Assembly (NCBI RefSeq): GCF_900111485.1
Contig: NZ_FOIC01000014.1
Coordinates: forward strand, 1 to 64,000
Direction: 5' to 3'
Length of the DNA: 64,000 nt
Source: Natrinema hispanicum
GTDB lineage: Archaea; Halobacteriota; Halobacteria; Halobacteriales; Natrialbaceae
Made by a program: the position numbers and the translations under genes. Shown here piece after piece: positions 34,339 to 44,100 of this stretch (positions are counted from its first letter, which is position 1; each line of letters opens with the position of its first letter). Below the pieces are notes generated by a model. It made no database searches and was not told the DNA's origin. It worked only from the letters and a program-made list of their open reading frames with translations.

Positions 34339-35526
34339 TTATCCTAATTGGAATTCCCGCGGATACCAGAAATCGGTCTCGGGTTCCAGCGCTGACATCG
34401 GTTCGATCACTGGAGAACCTTTGTCCAGCACGCCGATACTTTTGAACTGGCTCGCAGTATTCGAGATGAATTGGCTGTGAACGATCTGCTTCAGGTAGTC
34501 CGGATCCTCATAAATCTCGTCACCTCGCCCCTGTTCGATCAGGTACGGCGCATCTCCACCGTCGGAATCCGTATACACCAGATTCAGGAATGTACTCGGG
34601 TAGTTGTCAATCAACATCGCACATAACTCCTGAATGGAGAGTCGGTCACCGCCTCGTCGACGCAGTACCTCAAACAGGGTTCGGAAGTCGGGGTTCGAGA
34701 CAAACCGATTTCGGAGGTACGTTGCGATCGGCGGGTGATTCTGGTAGAGCGGACCGCGTTCTTTCAGCGTTTTCAGATCAGCAACTGACTCGATGCCGTA
34801 TCCCTGTAGCAGGGTCCACCCCATCGTTCCCTGCTGAGTCAGGCAATACTTCTCGTCCCCCTCGTGAACCATTCCGAGATACTCCGCGAGACGGATCATT
34901 CGTTTGTACGCGCTCTGATACGGGTAGTCCGCTGCTTCCACGAGGTCTTCGATCTCGTCAGTGGTGGTTCGATCGTGGCCAGCGACTGCGACCACGGGCA
35001 TAAGCTGATTTAATGGATCGGCGTAGTTCGGCAGTCGCCGTGACTGCTGATTCGCAGTGAGATACATGCTCTCGAGCTGGTGGCGCGTGTTGTAGAGCAA
35101 GTCCTTCATTTCTGACGCGTAGGGATGTTTCTCCACGACATCCCGGGCGTCACGATCAACTTCGAAGACACCGATGCCCTTGCTCAGTGCAAGATCGTGG
35201 ACGCGTTGCAATTTCGTCTGATCGGCGGCCAAGTACGCGTGGTCGACACCTCGTTGGTAACTAATCGCCTGGCCGAGCCCCTTCCGGAGATTCTCAGTTC
35301 CTTTCACCTCGATCGCAAAGACGCGATTTGAGGGAGTGTACCCTAACACGTCGGGTTTGTACGGGCCGATAGACACGGAGTGTGACGAATACTGGTTATA
35401 GAGTCGGGAATATCCTTCGTGAGACTGATGCGCATCTGGGACATGGACAAAGAAGTCATATCCACGACTGTCGAGCCAGTCAGCGAGAGACAAGAAGATC
35501 TCGGCCTCTGCCGTCGAATTTCCCAT
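34339..35526 (-). CDS. PD-(D/E)XK nuclease with winged-helix domains
   Basis: A 395-residue protein. Residues of about 5-105 form a restriction-like nuclease core: KPDV (57-60), AIEVKG with E73 and K75, and QAISYQRGVDHAYLA. The centre and C-terminus hold winged-helix-like parts (TTDEIEDLVEAADYPYQSAYKRMIRLAEYLGMV; LSIQELCAMLIDNYPSTFLNLV) that could read DNA or a partner. A 221-bp gene-free gap separates it from the genes upstream, so it may have its own promoter. It is a plausible effector of the cluster. The family is not recognised beyond the nuclease core. Confidence 0.7.
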   Translation of the reverse strand: MGNSTAEAEIFLSLADWLDSRGYDFFVHVPDAHQSHEGYSRLYNQYSSHSVSIGPYKPDVLGYTPSNRVFAIEVKGTENLRKGLGQAISYQRGVDHAYLAADQTKLQRVHDLALSKGIGVFEVDRDARDVVEKHPYASEMKDLLYNTRHQLESMYLTANQQSRRLPNYADPLNQLMPVVAVAGHDRTTTDEIEDLVEAADYPYQSAYKRMIRLAEYLGMVHEGDEKYCLTQQGTMGWTLLQGYGIESVADLKTLKERGPLYQNHPPIATYLRNRFVSNPDFRTLFEVLRRRGGDRLSIQELCAMLIDNYPSTFLNLVYTDSDGGDAPYLIEQGRGDEIYEDPDYLKQIVHSQFISNTASQFKSIGVLDKGSPVIEPMSALEPETDFWYPREFQLG

Positions 35527-35747
35527 GTCGAATACGAAAGAATGGTTTGGTAAGAATGTTCCTTTGGCTGATTATTATCATCTCGCTATAATTGGTCCCA
35601 TATGTAGTGGATTAGATAGTAAGATTTCTATTCGATATTATATGCTTGACCGAAGAAAATGTTAAGTTGCCGTGTCAGCTCTATCAGCCACTGAAATTAG
35701 GCGTATTGCCTTGTTCCCTTTATTTTTGAATATGCGATTCCTTATTG

Positions 35748-36422
35748 TCACTCCCCTTCCAATGACAATGTCAGGTATGGCCCGAGCTGTGACTCTCTAA
35801 GTGCGGTTATCTCCTCTCGCTGCGGTTGAGTGAGGTACAATGTATCTCCTTGTAATAAGGACCGGACCTGTTCTTCGATATCGCTTCCACGGAATCCCTC
35901 AAAGAGATCACTCTCGACAGTCTCGAGTTCTTGAACGAATGCTCTGGCATCCTCTCGAACCCCATTCTCTAATCGTTCGAACTCTTGCTCTTCATTGATT
36001 GGGACATCGTCGAGACTGTCTACTGCGTCGAACAGTTTGTTGATTCGGCCCTCCTCAACTTCGCTAATGCGCTTGTTCAGTGAACGGAAACCACTAATGC
36101 GATCTTCGATACCGTGGAGTTCGATCTGGAGTTTCTCGCGCGCATTGTCCCGCTCCGCCTCCAATTGATCAAGCACGGCCTCAATTTTGGACTCGATCAT
36201 GTCGAACTCGCTGTTCTGGACGTGGGAGCGGAGGGTGTCGACGTCATCGCGAATTGATTGGTCAGGAGTGATCGTCTCATCGAACACTTCGTCGTAGACC
36301 GCACAGAGCAGGAGTGTCTCTCGCATGAGATCTGCCGCCTGACCGATTTTGGAGGTAAGTTGGCTCTGGCGCTTCTGCTCGTAGTAGTTCTTCAGTTCTG
36401 TCTCGAATTCACTTGCCGGCAT
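35748..36422 (-). CDS. coiled-coil protein, DpdI-position gene
   Basis: A 224-residue, mostly helical protein (MESKIEAVLDQLEAER-type heptads in its centre; IEDRISGFRSLNKRISEVEEGRI). The ATG at 36422 lies 1 bp after the stop of the ATPase gene, so the two are tightly coupled; an earlier in-frame start would overlap. It follows the DpdH-like ATPase as a small subunit would. No catalytic motif. The 35527-35747 gap behind it holds no gene. Confidence 0.6.
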   Translation of the reverse strand: MPASEFETELKNYYEQKRQSQLTSKIGQAADLMRETLLLCAVYDEVFDETITPDQSIRDDVDTLRSHVQNSEFDMIESKIEAVLDQLEAERDNAREKLQIELHGIEDRISGFRSLNKRISEVEEGRINKLFDAVDSLDDVPINEEQEFERLENGVREDARAFVQELETVESDLFEGFRGSDIEEQVRSLLQGDTLYLTQPQREEITALRESQLGPYLTLSLEGE

Positions 36423-36423
36423 A

Positions 36424-39330
36424 TTATAGCCCCTCCGTGTAATGACCACTCAGTTTCACGAACTCAGACATATCGTCACCTGTAGTTTCACCCGTGAACT
36501 CGATTTGTGTGAGTATTCCCGTGAGTTCGTGTTCGTAAATCTTCAGCCCGGTCAGCGTTCCGTGAATCGACGCATGAGTGCCCTTTTGCACCCACAGCTC
36601 GTCTTGGAGCATGCACGCGCTCAGAACTTTGTCAATTTCCTCTTGTGAGTAGGTAACGAACTTGCCGAGAATTTCCTTCGTATCTGGACTCACGTCGTCA
36701 TAGGTCCTGATACTCTCGATATATTCCTCAACGTTCGATACGTTTATTCCACGCAGTTGGTGATTGACGAACCCAGCAGCGGCCGGTGCATCATCGTCAC
36801 CCGCAACTGAGCTGAGCGCGTCAAACAGGTTGTATCCTGCGAACGCAATGTCCTTCACCGATGTACTACTGTCGAAGCGGAGTTCTGAAGGCAAATTCTG
36901 AATCCCACCCTTCTTGAGGTCATCCAGCACTTCCACTGGAGGGGCCTTAGAGAGCCGCTCTCTGATTTGCTGGATGTCAAGAACGTTATCACTTGCTGCA
37001 AAGTATTCGCCCACAAGCCTCTGAATCTGTTTCGTTTCGCTCATGAACGCAGCGATGTCGTCCTGTTTCTCCTGCACGAGTCGGTCGCCGAGAATGTTCT
37101 TCAGGTCAGCGTCTAGTGAGAGATCATCGGCCGAATACGCTTCTTGAATCCGCTCAGCTGTAACCTCTTTCCAGGGATCGTCCAACATTGCGGCAACACC
37201 ACAGAGAGCGATAACGAGGTCTTCGAACTCTCTATTTTGAGCAGCCTGAACGAAGAAATTCGGATTAGACTCGAGATACTCCGATCGAATCGTTGATCGC
37301 CACTCACGAGCGTAGCCAGTGAGTTGAGTGCCGACTGCACCGAACAACTCCGCCTCGTCGGCCTGTCGAGGACTCATCTCACGGTAAACACCATATCTAA
37401 GAAGTGCTAGTAGATCGGATGTCGTGAAATCTGCTGGATCAATCCTGATTTGGTCTCTACTCGGCACACCCTGCCCCTCGAGAACGAACGGATCATTGTT
37501 CCCGCCGACAAGATACTCGAGTTCGCCATCGGGTCGAAGCACAAATCCTTCTGTGAGGTGGTCCAACGCAGCCTTGAAGGCCGTCCGCATGTAGACGTCG
37601 AGATCTGCTGCGGCACTTGCATCGGGGTTCTCGCGCCACGTATCGAGGTACCCTTTGACTTCCTCGATCTTCTCTTCTTCCGGATCCGGCTTCGGTTCCC
37701 GTCGTTTCTTCTGCTTCTGTTTTTTTTGCTTCTGTTTCTTCTTCCGTTGCTTTGTCTTCGGGATGACCCACGCCTCGCGAGGCCCTCCATGATCAGTGGA
37801 AACGGCCTCCCGTTCGATTGGCAAGTCCTCTAACAACTCTTCATCGAATCCGAACGCTTTCGGAAACCGCGCGTCGACGACCAGAGCATCCGAATCCTCG
37901 CCTTCTTCCCCGTACCACTTTGCGAGTTGCCGAACAGACTCCTCACTGTAGATGTCATCGTGTACGGTGCGGGAATTGTGGAGGTCGTTCAACTCGTCAG
38001 AACTTGCGGGTGAGTCGACAAACTCCTCGAGGTAATCCTCGAGGACGTTGAACACCTTTTGGACGTACTGTCGCGGTCGCTGGTCACCATCGTCGAGACC
38101 GCGATAGATTCGTCGCAAGAAGCCCTCGTTAAACGGGAAGAGATCCCGAAACGTGTTATTGCAGAAGCCACACTGCATACATGTGCTGCTGGATGCCGGT
38201 GAATCGATGTCGACAATTGCGTTGGTTTCGTCACGCTCGTACGAGACGCTCCCGTCGCTGTGCTTAATGTATCCCAGATACGGGCGGATAAAGTCAACAC
38301 ACGAGTCTTCGTTCAAGAAGAGGACGCTGCTCGAATTCGGGCGGTTCGTCCGGTAGAACTCGTGACGTTCTAACCCGGTTTGGGTGTGAAGGATCTCGGT
38401 TGAATCTTGTGTTCCCGCGATAATGAAGTCCCAGTTGTTCTCCGTACTGTCGTCCTCCATGAAGTCACGGAGCTTCGCTGCGTCAAGAGCCGAGATAGAA
38501 AAGTCTTCAAACACGAGCACCGGACGGTCCTCACCGAAATCCTGACCAACGCGTTTCAGGAGTTGATCCAACGACGGCGTGTCATATTCGTCTCTAACGG
38601 CCTCCCAGATTGCATCGTTCCATGCTTCTGCTGCGTCTTCCAGTGACTTCTGTTCGAAGACATTTAGATAGGAGAAGTTCTCGATCTCGCCCGGATCAAC
38701 GAAACTCACCTTTGTCGCGAGATTGCCACGCTGGCTGATCGCAGTCAATTTGTCACGGACGAACTCTTCGAGTTGATCTCGTTCGCTAACTGTGAAATCA
38801 ACGTTGGTGTCGTCCAGGTCCGAGATGTTGAGGGCGGCTTTTGCAACGACGAGACTGGCGACCGTATCTCGATTCTGACGAACATGTTTCTGGAGTCGTT
38901 CAACATTGCTCGCTCCGGGGAGTTCTCCTCCGATGTGCTCTCGATAAAAGTCAGGGATCTCCTCGGCCATGATCGTGAGGAGATCGGCGTTCTTATCGAT
39001 GTGGAGGACCGGTCGCCCGTCATCTTGAAGTCGATGAGAAAGATACGCACAGAGTTCAGACTTTCCCGTCCCGACGTTGCCCTCAATGACCGTGACGAAG
39101 TTCTTCGAACGGTGTCTATCGAACTGTTCGTATATCTCTTCTTCAGAAATCTCCACTTCTCCCTCAGCGAGAGCATCGAAAACAGTGATTCGATGATGGG
39201 TGAAATCGAAGAGGTCCTTGTCCTCTGATCTGACCTTGGCGACCTTGCTGGAGAGTTGACTCAGGAACTCTTCGTCGATATCGAGGTAGTGCGGACACAG
39301 TGATCCGTTGGGTTGCTGGATTGAACTCAT
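36424..39330 (-). CDS. large P-loop ATPase (DpdH-like)
   Basis: A 968-residue protein. The Walker A motif GNVGTGKS lies at 84-91 in FVTVIEGNVGTGKSELCAYL, and Walker B is in RPVLVFEDFSISALDA near 270. A sensor-like FIIAGTQ follows. A CMQCGFCNN cluster near 395 may bind zinc or Fe-S. A lysine/glutamine-rich spacer lies near 525-555, then a long helical C-terminus. The overall plan, and a wHTH gene overlapping upstream, resemble the DpdG-DpdH pair of 7-deazaguanine DNA-modification islands; that relation is inferred, not tested. It starts with a 4-bp overlap with the upstream gene. Confidence 0.65.
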   Translation of the reverse strand: MSSIQQPNGSLCPHYLDIDEEFLSQLSSKVAKVRSEDKDLFDFTHHRITVFDALAEGEVEISEEEIYEQFDRHRSKNFVTVIEGNVGTGKSELCAYLSHRLQDDGRPVLHIDKNADLLTIMAEEIPDFYREHIGGELPGASNVERLQKHVRQNRDTVASLVVAKAALNISDLDDTNVDFTVSERDQLEEFVRDKLTAISQRGNLATKVSFVDPGEIENFSYLNVFEQKSLEDAAEAWNDAIWEAVRDEYDTPSLDQLLKRVGQDFGEDRPVLVFEDFSISALDAAKLRDFMEDDSTENNWDFIIAGTQDSTEILHTQTGLERHEFYRTNRPNSSSVLFLNEDSCVDFIRPYLGYIKHSDGSVSYERDETNAIVDIDSPASSSTCMQCGFCNNTFRDLFPFNEGFLRRIYRGLDDGDQRPRQYVQKVFNVLEDYLEEFVDSPASSDELNDLHNSRTVHDDIYSEESVRQLAKWYGEEGEDSDALVVDARFPKAFGFDEELLEDLPIEREAVSTDHGGPREAWVIPKTKQRKKKQKQKKQKQKKRREPKPDPEEEKIEEVKGYLDTWRENPDASAAADLDVYMRTAFKAALDHLTEGFVLRPDGELEYLVGGNNDPFVLEGQGVPSRDQIRIDPADFTTSDLLALLRYGVYREMSPRQADEAELFGAVGTQLTGYAREWRSTIRSEYLESNPNFFVQAAQNREFEDLVIALCGVAAMLDDPWKEVTAERIQEAYSADDLSLDADLKNILGDRLVQEKQDDIAAFMSETKQIQRLVGEYFAASDNVLDIQQIRERLSKAPPVEVLDDLKKGGIQNLPSELRFDSSTSVKDIAFAGYNLFDALSSVAGDDDAPAAAGFVNHQLRGINVSNVEEYIESIRTYDDVSPDTKEILGKFVTYSQEEIDKVLSACMLQDELWVQKGTHASIHGTLTGLKIYEHELTGILTQIEFTGETTGDDMSEFVKLSGHYTEGL

Positions 39331-40187
39331 GCGTTCACCGTGATGTAGTTCGCGTTCTTCGCAATGCCGTCGTTCGAATCGATCGCTACTCCGTCGAATC
39401 CGACCTGTGCTTGGTCACCGTGTTTGACGAAGGCGATTCGTTTGTTTTTCGCGAGCCGATACAGGGTACTTGCGAATGGCTTCGTAAACTCGCCCTCCGT
39501 CGTCAATGGCACTCGGAGCAGATTCTGATTGAGCCAATCGACGTATTGCTGCGCCTCGAGTCCCTCGCCGTCCCCCTCTTCTTTACAGGCGGCGTACACT
39601 GACGCCTCGACGAGATCGGGGTCCGGTGCAACGGTGTAGTTGCTTGACCGTCCTTTCGTAGGATGAATGAGACCCAGATACTCAGCTTGGTTTCGCCAGT
39701 GGTTGAACTTCTCCGGATTGAGTTTCATCCGTTTGCCGTTATTGTTCCGCGGCTCGTATCCGATATCTCGATGCCAGCGATCGATCTTGTCCCGAAGTTC
39801 GCTGCTCGTCCCGTTGAAGTACTGTTTATTCTCGAGGAGCCACTCGTAATTGAGAACGACAACCGACTGCTTACCCCAATCGGATTCCGTGGCTTCATTC
39901 GTGACATTGTGCAGCATCGTCATCCGGAAGTTTAGTCCCCAATCGTCAGTGTCGAACGCGAGAGGTTCAGGGAGATACTTATACTCAGATTTCCGGGCCA
40001 ATCCAAAGGTCAGGAGGCCTTTTATCGCCTGTTCAAGTGTTCCATTCCCATCATCCTCGGATTCGAGTCCCGTCTTGGCTACAATCTCTTCCTTTTCCGT
40101 ATAACCCGCTTGAATGGCTCGATAGGCGATGTCGAGGAGTTTTGGGTTCTGGACAACGTTGAGTACGTATTGTTCACTCGTTATCAT
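39327..40187 (-). CDS. winged-helix protein coupled to the ATPase (DpdG-like)
   Basis: A 286-residue protein with repeated winged-helix-like segments: LLDIAYRAIQAGYTEKEEIVAKTGL, LNPEKFNHWRNQAEYLGLIHPTKGRSSNYTV, and a C-terminal FASTLYRLAKNKRIAFV. It probably acts as an adaptor or DNA-reading subunit for the ATPase it overlaps by 4 bp. No enzyme motif. The DpdG comparison rests on size, fold type and gene order. Confidence 0.6.
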   Translation of the reverse strand: MITSEQYVLNVVQNPKLLDIAYRAIQAGYTEKEEIVAKTGLESEDDGNGTLEQAIKGLLTFGLARKSEYKYLPEPLAFDTDDWGLNFRMTMLHNVTNEATESDWGKQSVVVLNYEWLLENKQYFNGTSSELRDKIDRWHRDIGYEPRNNNGKRMKLNPEKFNHWRNQAEYLGLIHPTKGRSSNYTVAPDPDLVEASVYAACKEEGDGEGLEAQQYVDWLNQNLLRVPLTTEGEFTKPFASTLYRLAKNKRIAFVKHGDQAQVGFDGVAIDSNDGIAKNANYITVNA

Positions 40188-40208
40188 GGTTAATTGGCAG
40201 TCGGTTGG

Positions 40209-41120
40209 TCACAGTGCGTTCGACAGCCAGGTGTGATATCGCTCATGTATCGGATTCTCTTCTGGAGTCAGTTCGCGGCGTGCGGTCCGTGCATCGTTTA
40301 TATTCGGCATTCGAGTCCGACTTGCCTTGTCGAACAACTGCTCGTGGTCAATGGCATAGTCGTTGATCGTTCGTGCGACGGAGAGAGCCTCGTTGTAGTC
40401 CAGCTCGATCCGGCGCCGAAGCCACTTGCCGAACGCCTCAATGGCTTCCGTCGATTCCAGCGGTTCGCTCCCGTACGCCGAATTGGATGCAAATATGGAG
40501 GAGAAGCCGCCGAGGATTGGCAAGTACGGTGCATCTGGGAGTACGTCGATCAGTTCCTCCACCGAGGTGAGTCTGGTTCCGGTGGCTAACTCGTACAGAT
40601 TCGCGTTGTCGTGCAGGAAGAGATTCTGCGTCTCTTGTAGTGGTAGTTCCATACCGTAGTCTTTGTAGTACTGCTCGTAGGCGGCATACACCTCCTGGTA
40701 GTTCATCGCTCTATCTACGACGGGATCCTCTCGGAACGGACGGACGGTCCCAGATAGTTCGAAATTTTCACTGTCGCCGATAACAACAATCCGTTGATCA
40801 GAAACAGAATATCTGTTGACCAGACTCTGAAGGCTGTAGACTGGTAGGTTATCTTCATAGTATTGCGTTGTGGCAGCTATGAGATCTACCTGTAACTCAT
40901 TGACGTCTTGCAAGAGGTGCCAACTGTACTCATACGCGGAGTGCCGAGATGGATCTTCGAGTTGGAGCCAGGATTTCGGACACGTGACGTCATCGAAGCC
41001 GCTATACAGCACGGCGGGGAGCGCTCGTAGGAGTCCCTCAACGTGCCCGTTTTTTACCGGGTCCGAGATGAACACCACCGAATTGTCCGAGATCAGTGCC
41101 TCAAACTTACGCCACTGCAT
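40209..41120 (-). CDS. conserved-looking 303-residue protein, unknown
   Basis: A 303-residue protein with an alpha/beta N-terminal domain of Rossmann-like look (SVVFISDPVKNGHVEGLLRAL; QRIVVIGDSENFEL) and a helical C-terminal half. I find no HKD motif, so it is not the phospholipase-D-like DpdK or DrmC. It lies 21 bp before the DpdG-like gene and 55 bp after the giant helicase, so it is probably part of the same transcript. The function is unknown. Confidence 0.6.
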   Translation of the reverse strand: MQWRKFEALISDNSVVFISDPVKNGHVEGLLRALPAVLYSGFDDVTCPKSWLQLEDPSRHSAYEYSWHLLQDVNELQVDLIAATTQYYEDNLPVYSLQSLVNRYSVSDQRIVVIGDSENFELSGTVRPFREDPVVDRAMNYQEVYAAYEQYYKDYGMELPLQETQNLFLHDNANLYELATGTRLTSVEELIDVLPDAPYLPILGGFSSIFASNSAYGSEPLESTEAIEAFGKWLRRRIELDYNEALSVARTINDYAIDHEQLFDKASRTRMPNINDARTARRELTPEENPIHERYHTWLSNAL

Positions 41121-41175
41121 CCATTTCTCCTATCATACGTTTCTCTTTTAAACTGGAAATGCAATACATCATCAA

Positions 41176-44100
41176 TCAGTCTCCAGAGGCGGTCTCTATT
41201 TCTGCTGAGTCAGCTAGATGGGTACCATCACCGATGACGGCCCGTAGCGCAAATTTGTCGAGCAGGTCCTTTTCTAGATAGAACGCTGGTGTCCGCGCAA
41301 GCAACAGGCACTGGTCACAGTATCCAGAGCACTCCTGACAGCCAGCAACCTCATGGATCCGCCTTTGAAGTGCAGCCCCTTCGCGAAGGGCCTCGAGCAC
41401 CTGCCAGGTAACACCATTGCCACCCTCTCGACTATCCACCACGAACACGTCAAGTACATCTCCCGTATCGGCGACCTTTACCCGGAAGTCATCTCGGTCA
41501 CACTCGGCGATAATTGCAATGGCTTTCTCGAGAGACTGTTCGAGGCTCACAAGCGCAGCAGGCCACGATGCATCCGGTGTCGTCTGTGCATATTCGTCGA
41601 ACCGAGTTCGAACCGCTGAGCGTTCGAACTGGAATCGGAGGCCACGCGTATGATACTGCTGACCCACCGGTCGGTAGGTCGTATCGTCAACCTCGTCAAG
41701 CAGTTCGTCTAACGAGGCATCAGCATCGTCAACGTTCGAGTCTCCGCCAGCATCCACCACTGCTTCGGATTGAAGTGTTTTCTTCTCACTTCGCCGAGAG
41801 TGAAACTGCTCGAACGCGTAAATGAAGTCAACGACATCGAAGTCACCAGCCGAAAGTTCGCATTCTAACCCGAACAGATCGACGGTCTCCGTTTCGTGGG
41901 TATCCGTCTGGTCGATGTGGACAGTTGATATCGGACGTGTCGAGTACCCTTTCTGTCCACCAGATGCCTTCTTGCAGGTCACCGACGCGACTGGATGGAT
42001 TGCGGTTTCGTGAAGAGAGGAGCCACAATGCGGACACACCTCGTGTTCGAGTTCGTGGCTTTCGAACGGGCGTTCACAATCCTCGTTTCGGCAAATTCCG
42101 GTCTTTGTGATTTCGTCAGGGCTTCCATGGACGTCCGTGACGATGTACTTGGTCCCTTGAAGACGGAATACGGCTCCGGTGTCGTTCTCGGGGCCAGGGA
42201 ACACCTCGAACAACCTACCCGATGTCTCGAACCGAATGTCGTCATTTCCTCTGTTGCTGACTTTGATCGGGAACTGCGACCCAAACCCTCGATAATTCGC
42301 AAGATACCCTAAGAGGCCTGCCCACTGGTCGAGACGACGGTAGCGCTCTGTTAGCGACGTTACTGCCTGGACAGATCCGTCGACGTTGGTGAGTGTCTGG
42401 AATGTTCGCTTCCCGCGACGCTGGAGGTTCAGAGGACTCTCTTCAAAGAAGATTGTCTCGAATATCTCGACGCCGCGCGGTCCGAAGACGTTCCGAAGGT
42501 GGCGTTCGACACTTGTCCGCTGTGGATCATCGCTGACGAACTTCTCCAAGATGCGGAAGCGCTTGCGGACCTCTTGCTGGTAGCTTGCGAGATCGAGCGC
42601 CGATTCGTTGAGTGAGTAGATCTGATCCATCACCTGCTTCGGGTCCGGGTTCCGGAGGAGATACGCAAGTGTCTCGGTGAAGACATGTCCGGCCATTACC
42701 TCATCGTAGTTCTCCGGATCGGGAACCCGAACAGGTTCGAACCCAGAGAAGAACGCCTCGAGATTGGCGTAGTAATGGTTGTCGACGGGATGTTCGCCTC
42801 GAATAACGGTCGAGACAAGCGAGGAACTGCCACGCGAGCGCCCTGTTCGGCCACTCCGCTGAACGTAGTTGGTCAGCGTCGGCGGCACACCCACCTGTGT
42901 GACACTATCGAGCGTCCCAATATCGACACCGAGTTCCATTGTGGGCGTAGCGCTGACGATGTTGACATCGGGGTCTGACTTTCGGAACGCCTCCTCGATT
43001 GCGCCGCGGAGCGAGGCTGGGACATCTCCTTTGTGAATGCCGACAGAAATGGACTCTATCGAATCAGCGGCCGCTGGTTGTGCGATATCACTCCCCCAGT
43101 GATCGACGTTCCACTCCCAGTCACTCTCGACATCAGCTACCCCAGTTCCAGCGTATCCGTTGTCAGTACTGGTGAACCGTTCGTACGTCTCTACATCGTG
43201 CTCACACTGCGGACAGACGTTGAGGGTCTCATTCTCGGGAGCCGGATAAGCGGCGTAACAGTTCGTACAGTAGGTAACGCGCTCGACCAACCGAAGGACG
43301 GAGTCATCTTCCTTGAGGTCTCTTTGGAAGACACCGCTCTTAACCGAGTGGTCGAAGTCAGCGAGTCCACTGAGACGATCCCGCTCGTCTTCGAGATAGG
43401 TGAGCGTACCGTCAGTGTTGTCGACCGATTCGCCACTATCATGAACTTGCTGGGTCAGTTCGTCCCACGGCGGTTGGTGAACGAATCCTGCTTCGTCGAG
43501 TCGTGCCAAGATATCTGGAAGGTATCGGTCGAGTTCCTCGTCGCTAAACCGCAGTCCGTTTGAGACCTTATTCCGCAGCCGGTCGTAGGTGAGTCCCTTG
43601 ATCGGGATACGGTTGCGTTGGAAGGAGACATTTGGGTCTTGAGCGAAGATATCGAACACCTCATGTCCGATCGCGAGCGCACGGGGTTCCGAGAGATCGG
43701 AGAGATAGTCCGATGTTACGAGCGCCGCTGGTGTGAGGTGACGACAGTTCTGGAGGGACGCTTTCCGCTGGATCTGCTGGCGCATATCTTCGAGGATTTC
43801 GTAGGTCGCCCCCTCTTCGTCGATTGCGTTCTCCTTGAGTGGTTTCCAGTACTCCTCTTTCAGTCGGTCACTGACATTGAAGTAGATCTCGGATGCCTCC
43901 TTCGAGCCACCGGCGTCAAGGAGTTCCTCGATATAGAGCGACTCTGCCACTAATCCGTATTCGGTGTCTATAATCTCTCCGCCGACTGTCTCAGCGGAAC
44001 TCCGGGAATCGTTGAAGACGAGAGTCTTCTTCGACGGTGTTAGCCTGCAGAGTTCGGTCAGCATGAACGACAATAACGTCGACGTGGGAACGTTGATGTC

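Noticed and set aside
40209-41120. Phospholipase-D-like nuclease (DrmC or DpdK)
   Set aside because: No HxK(x)4D motif is present.
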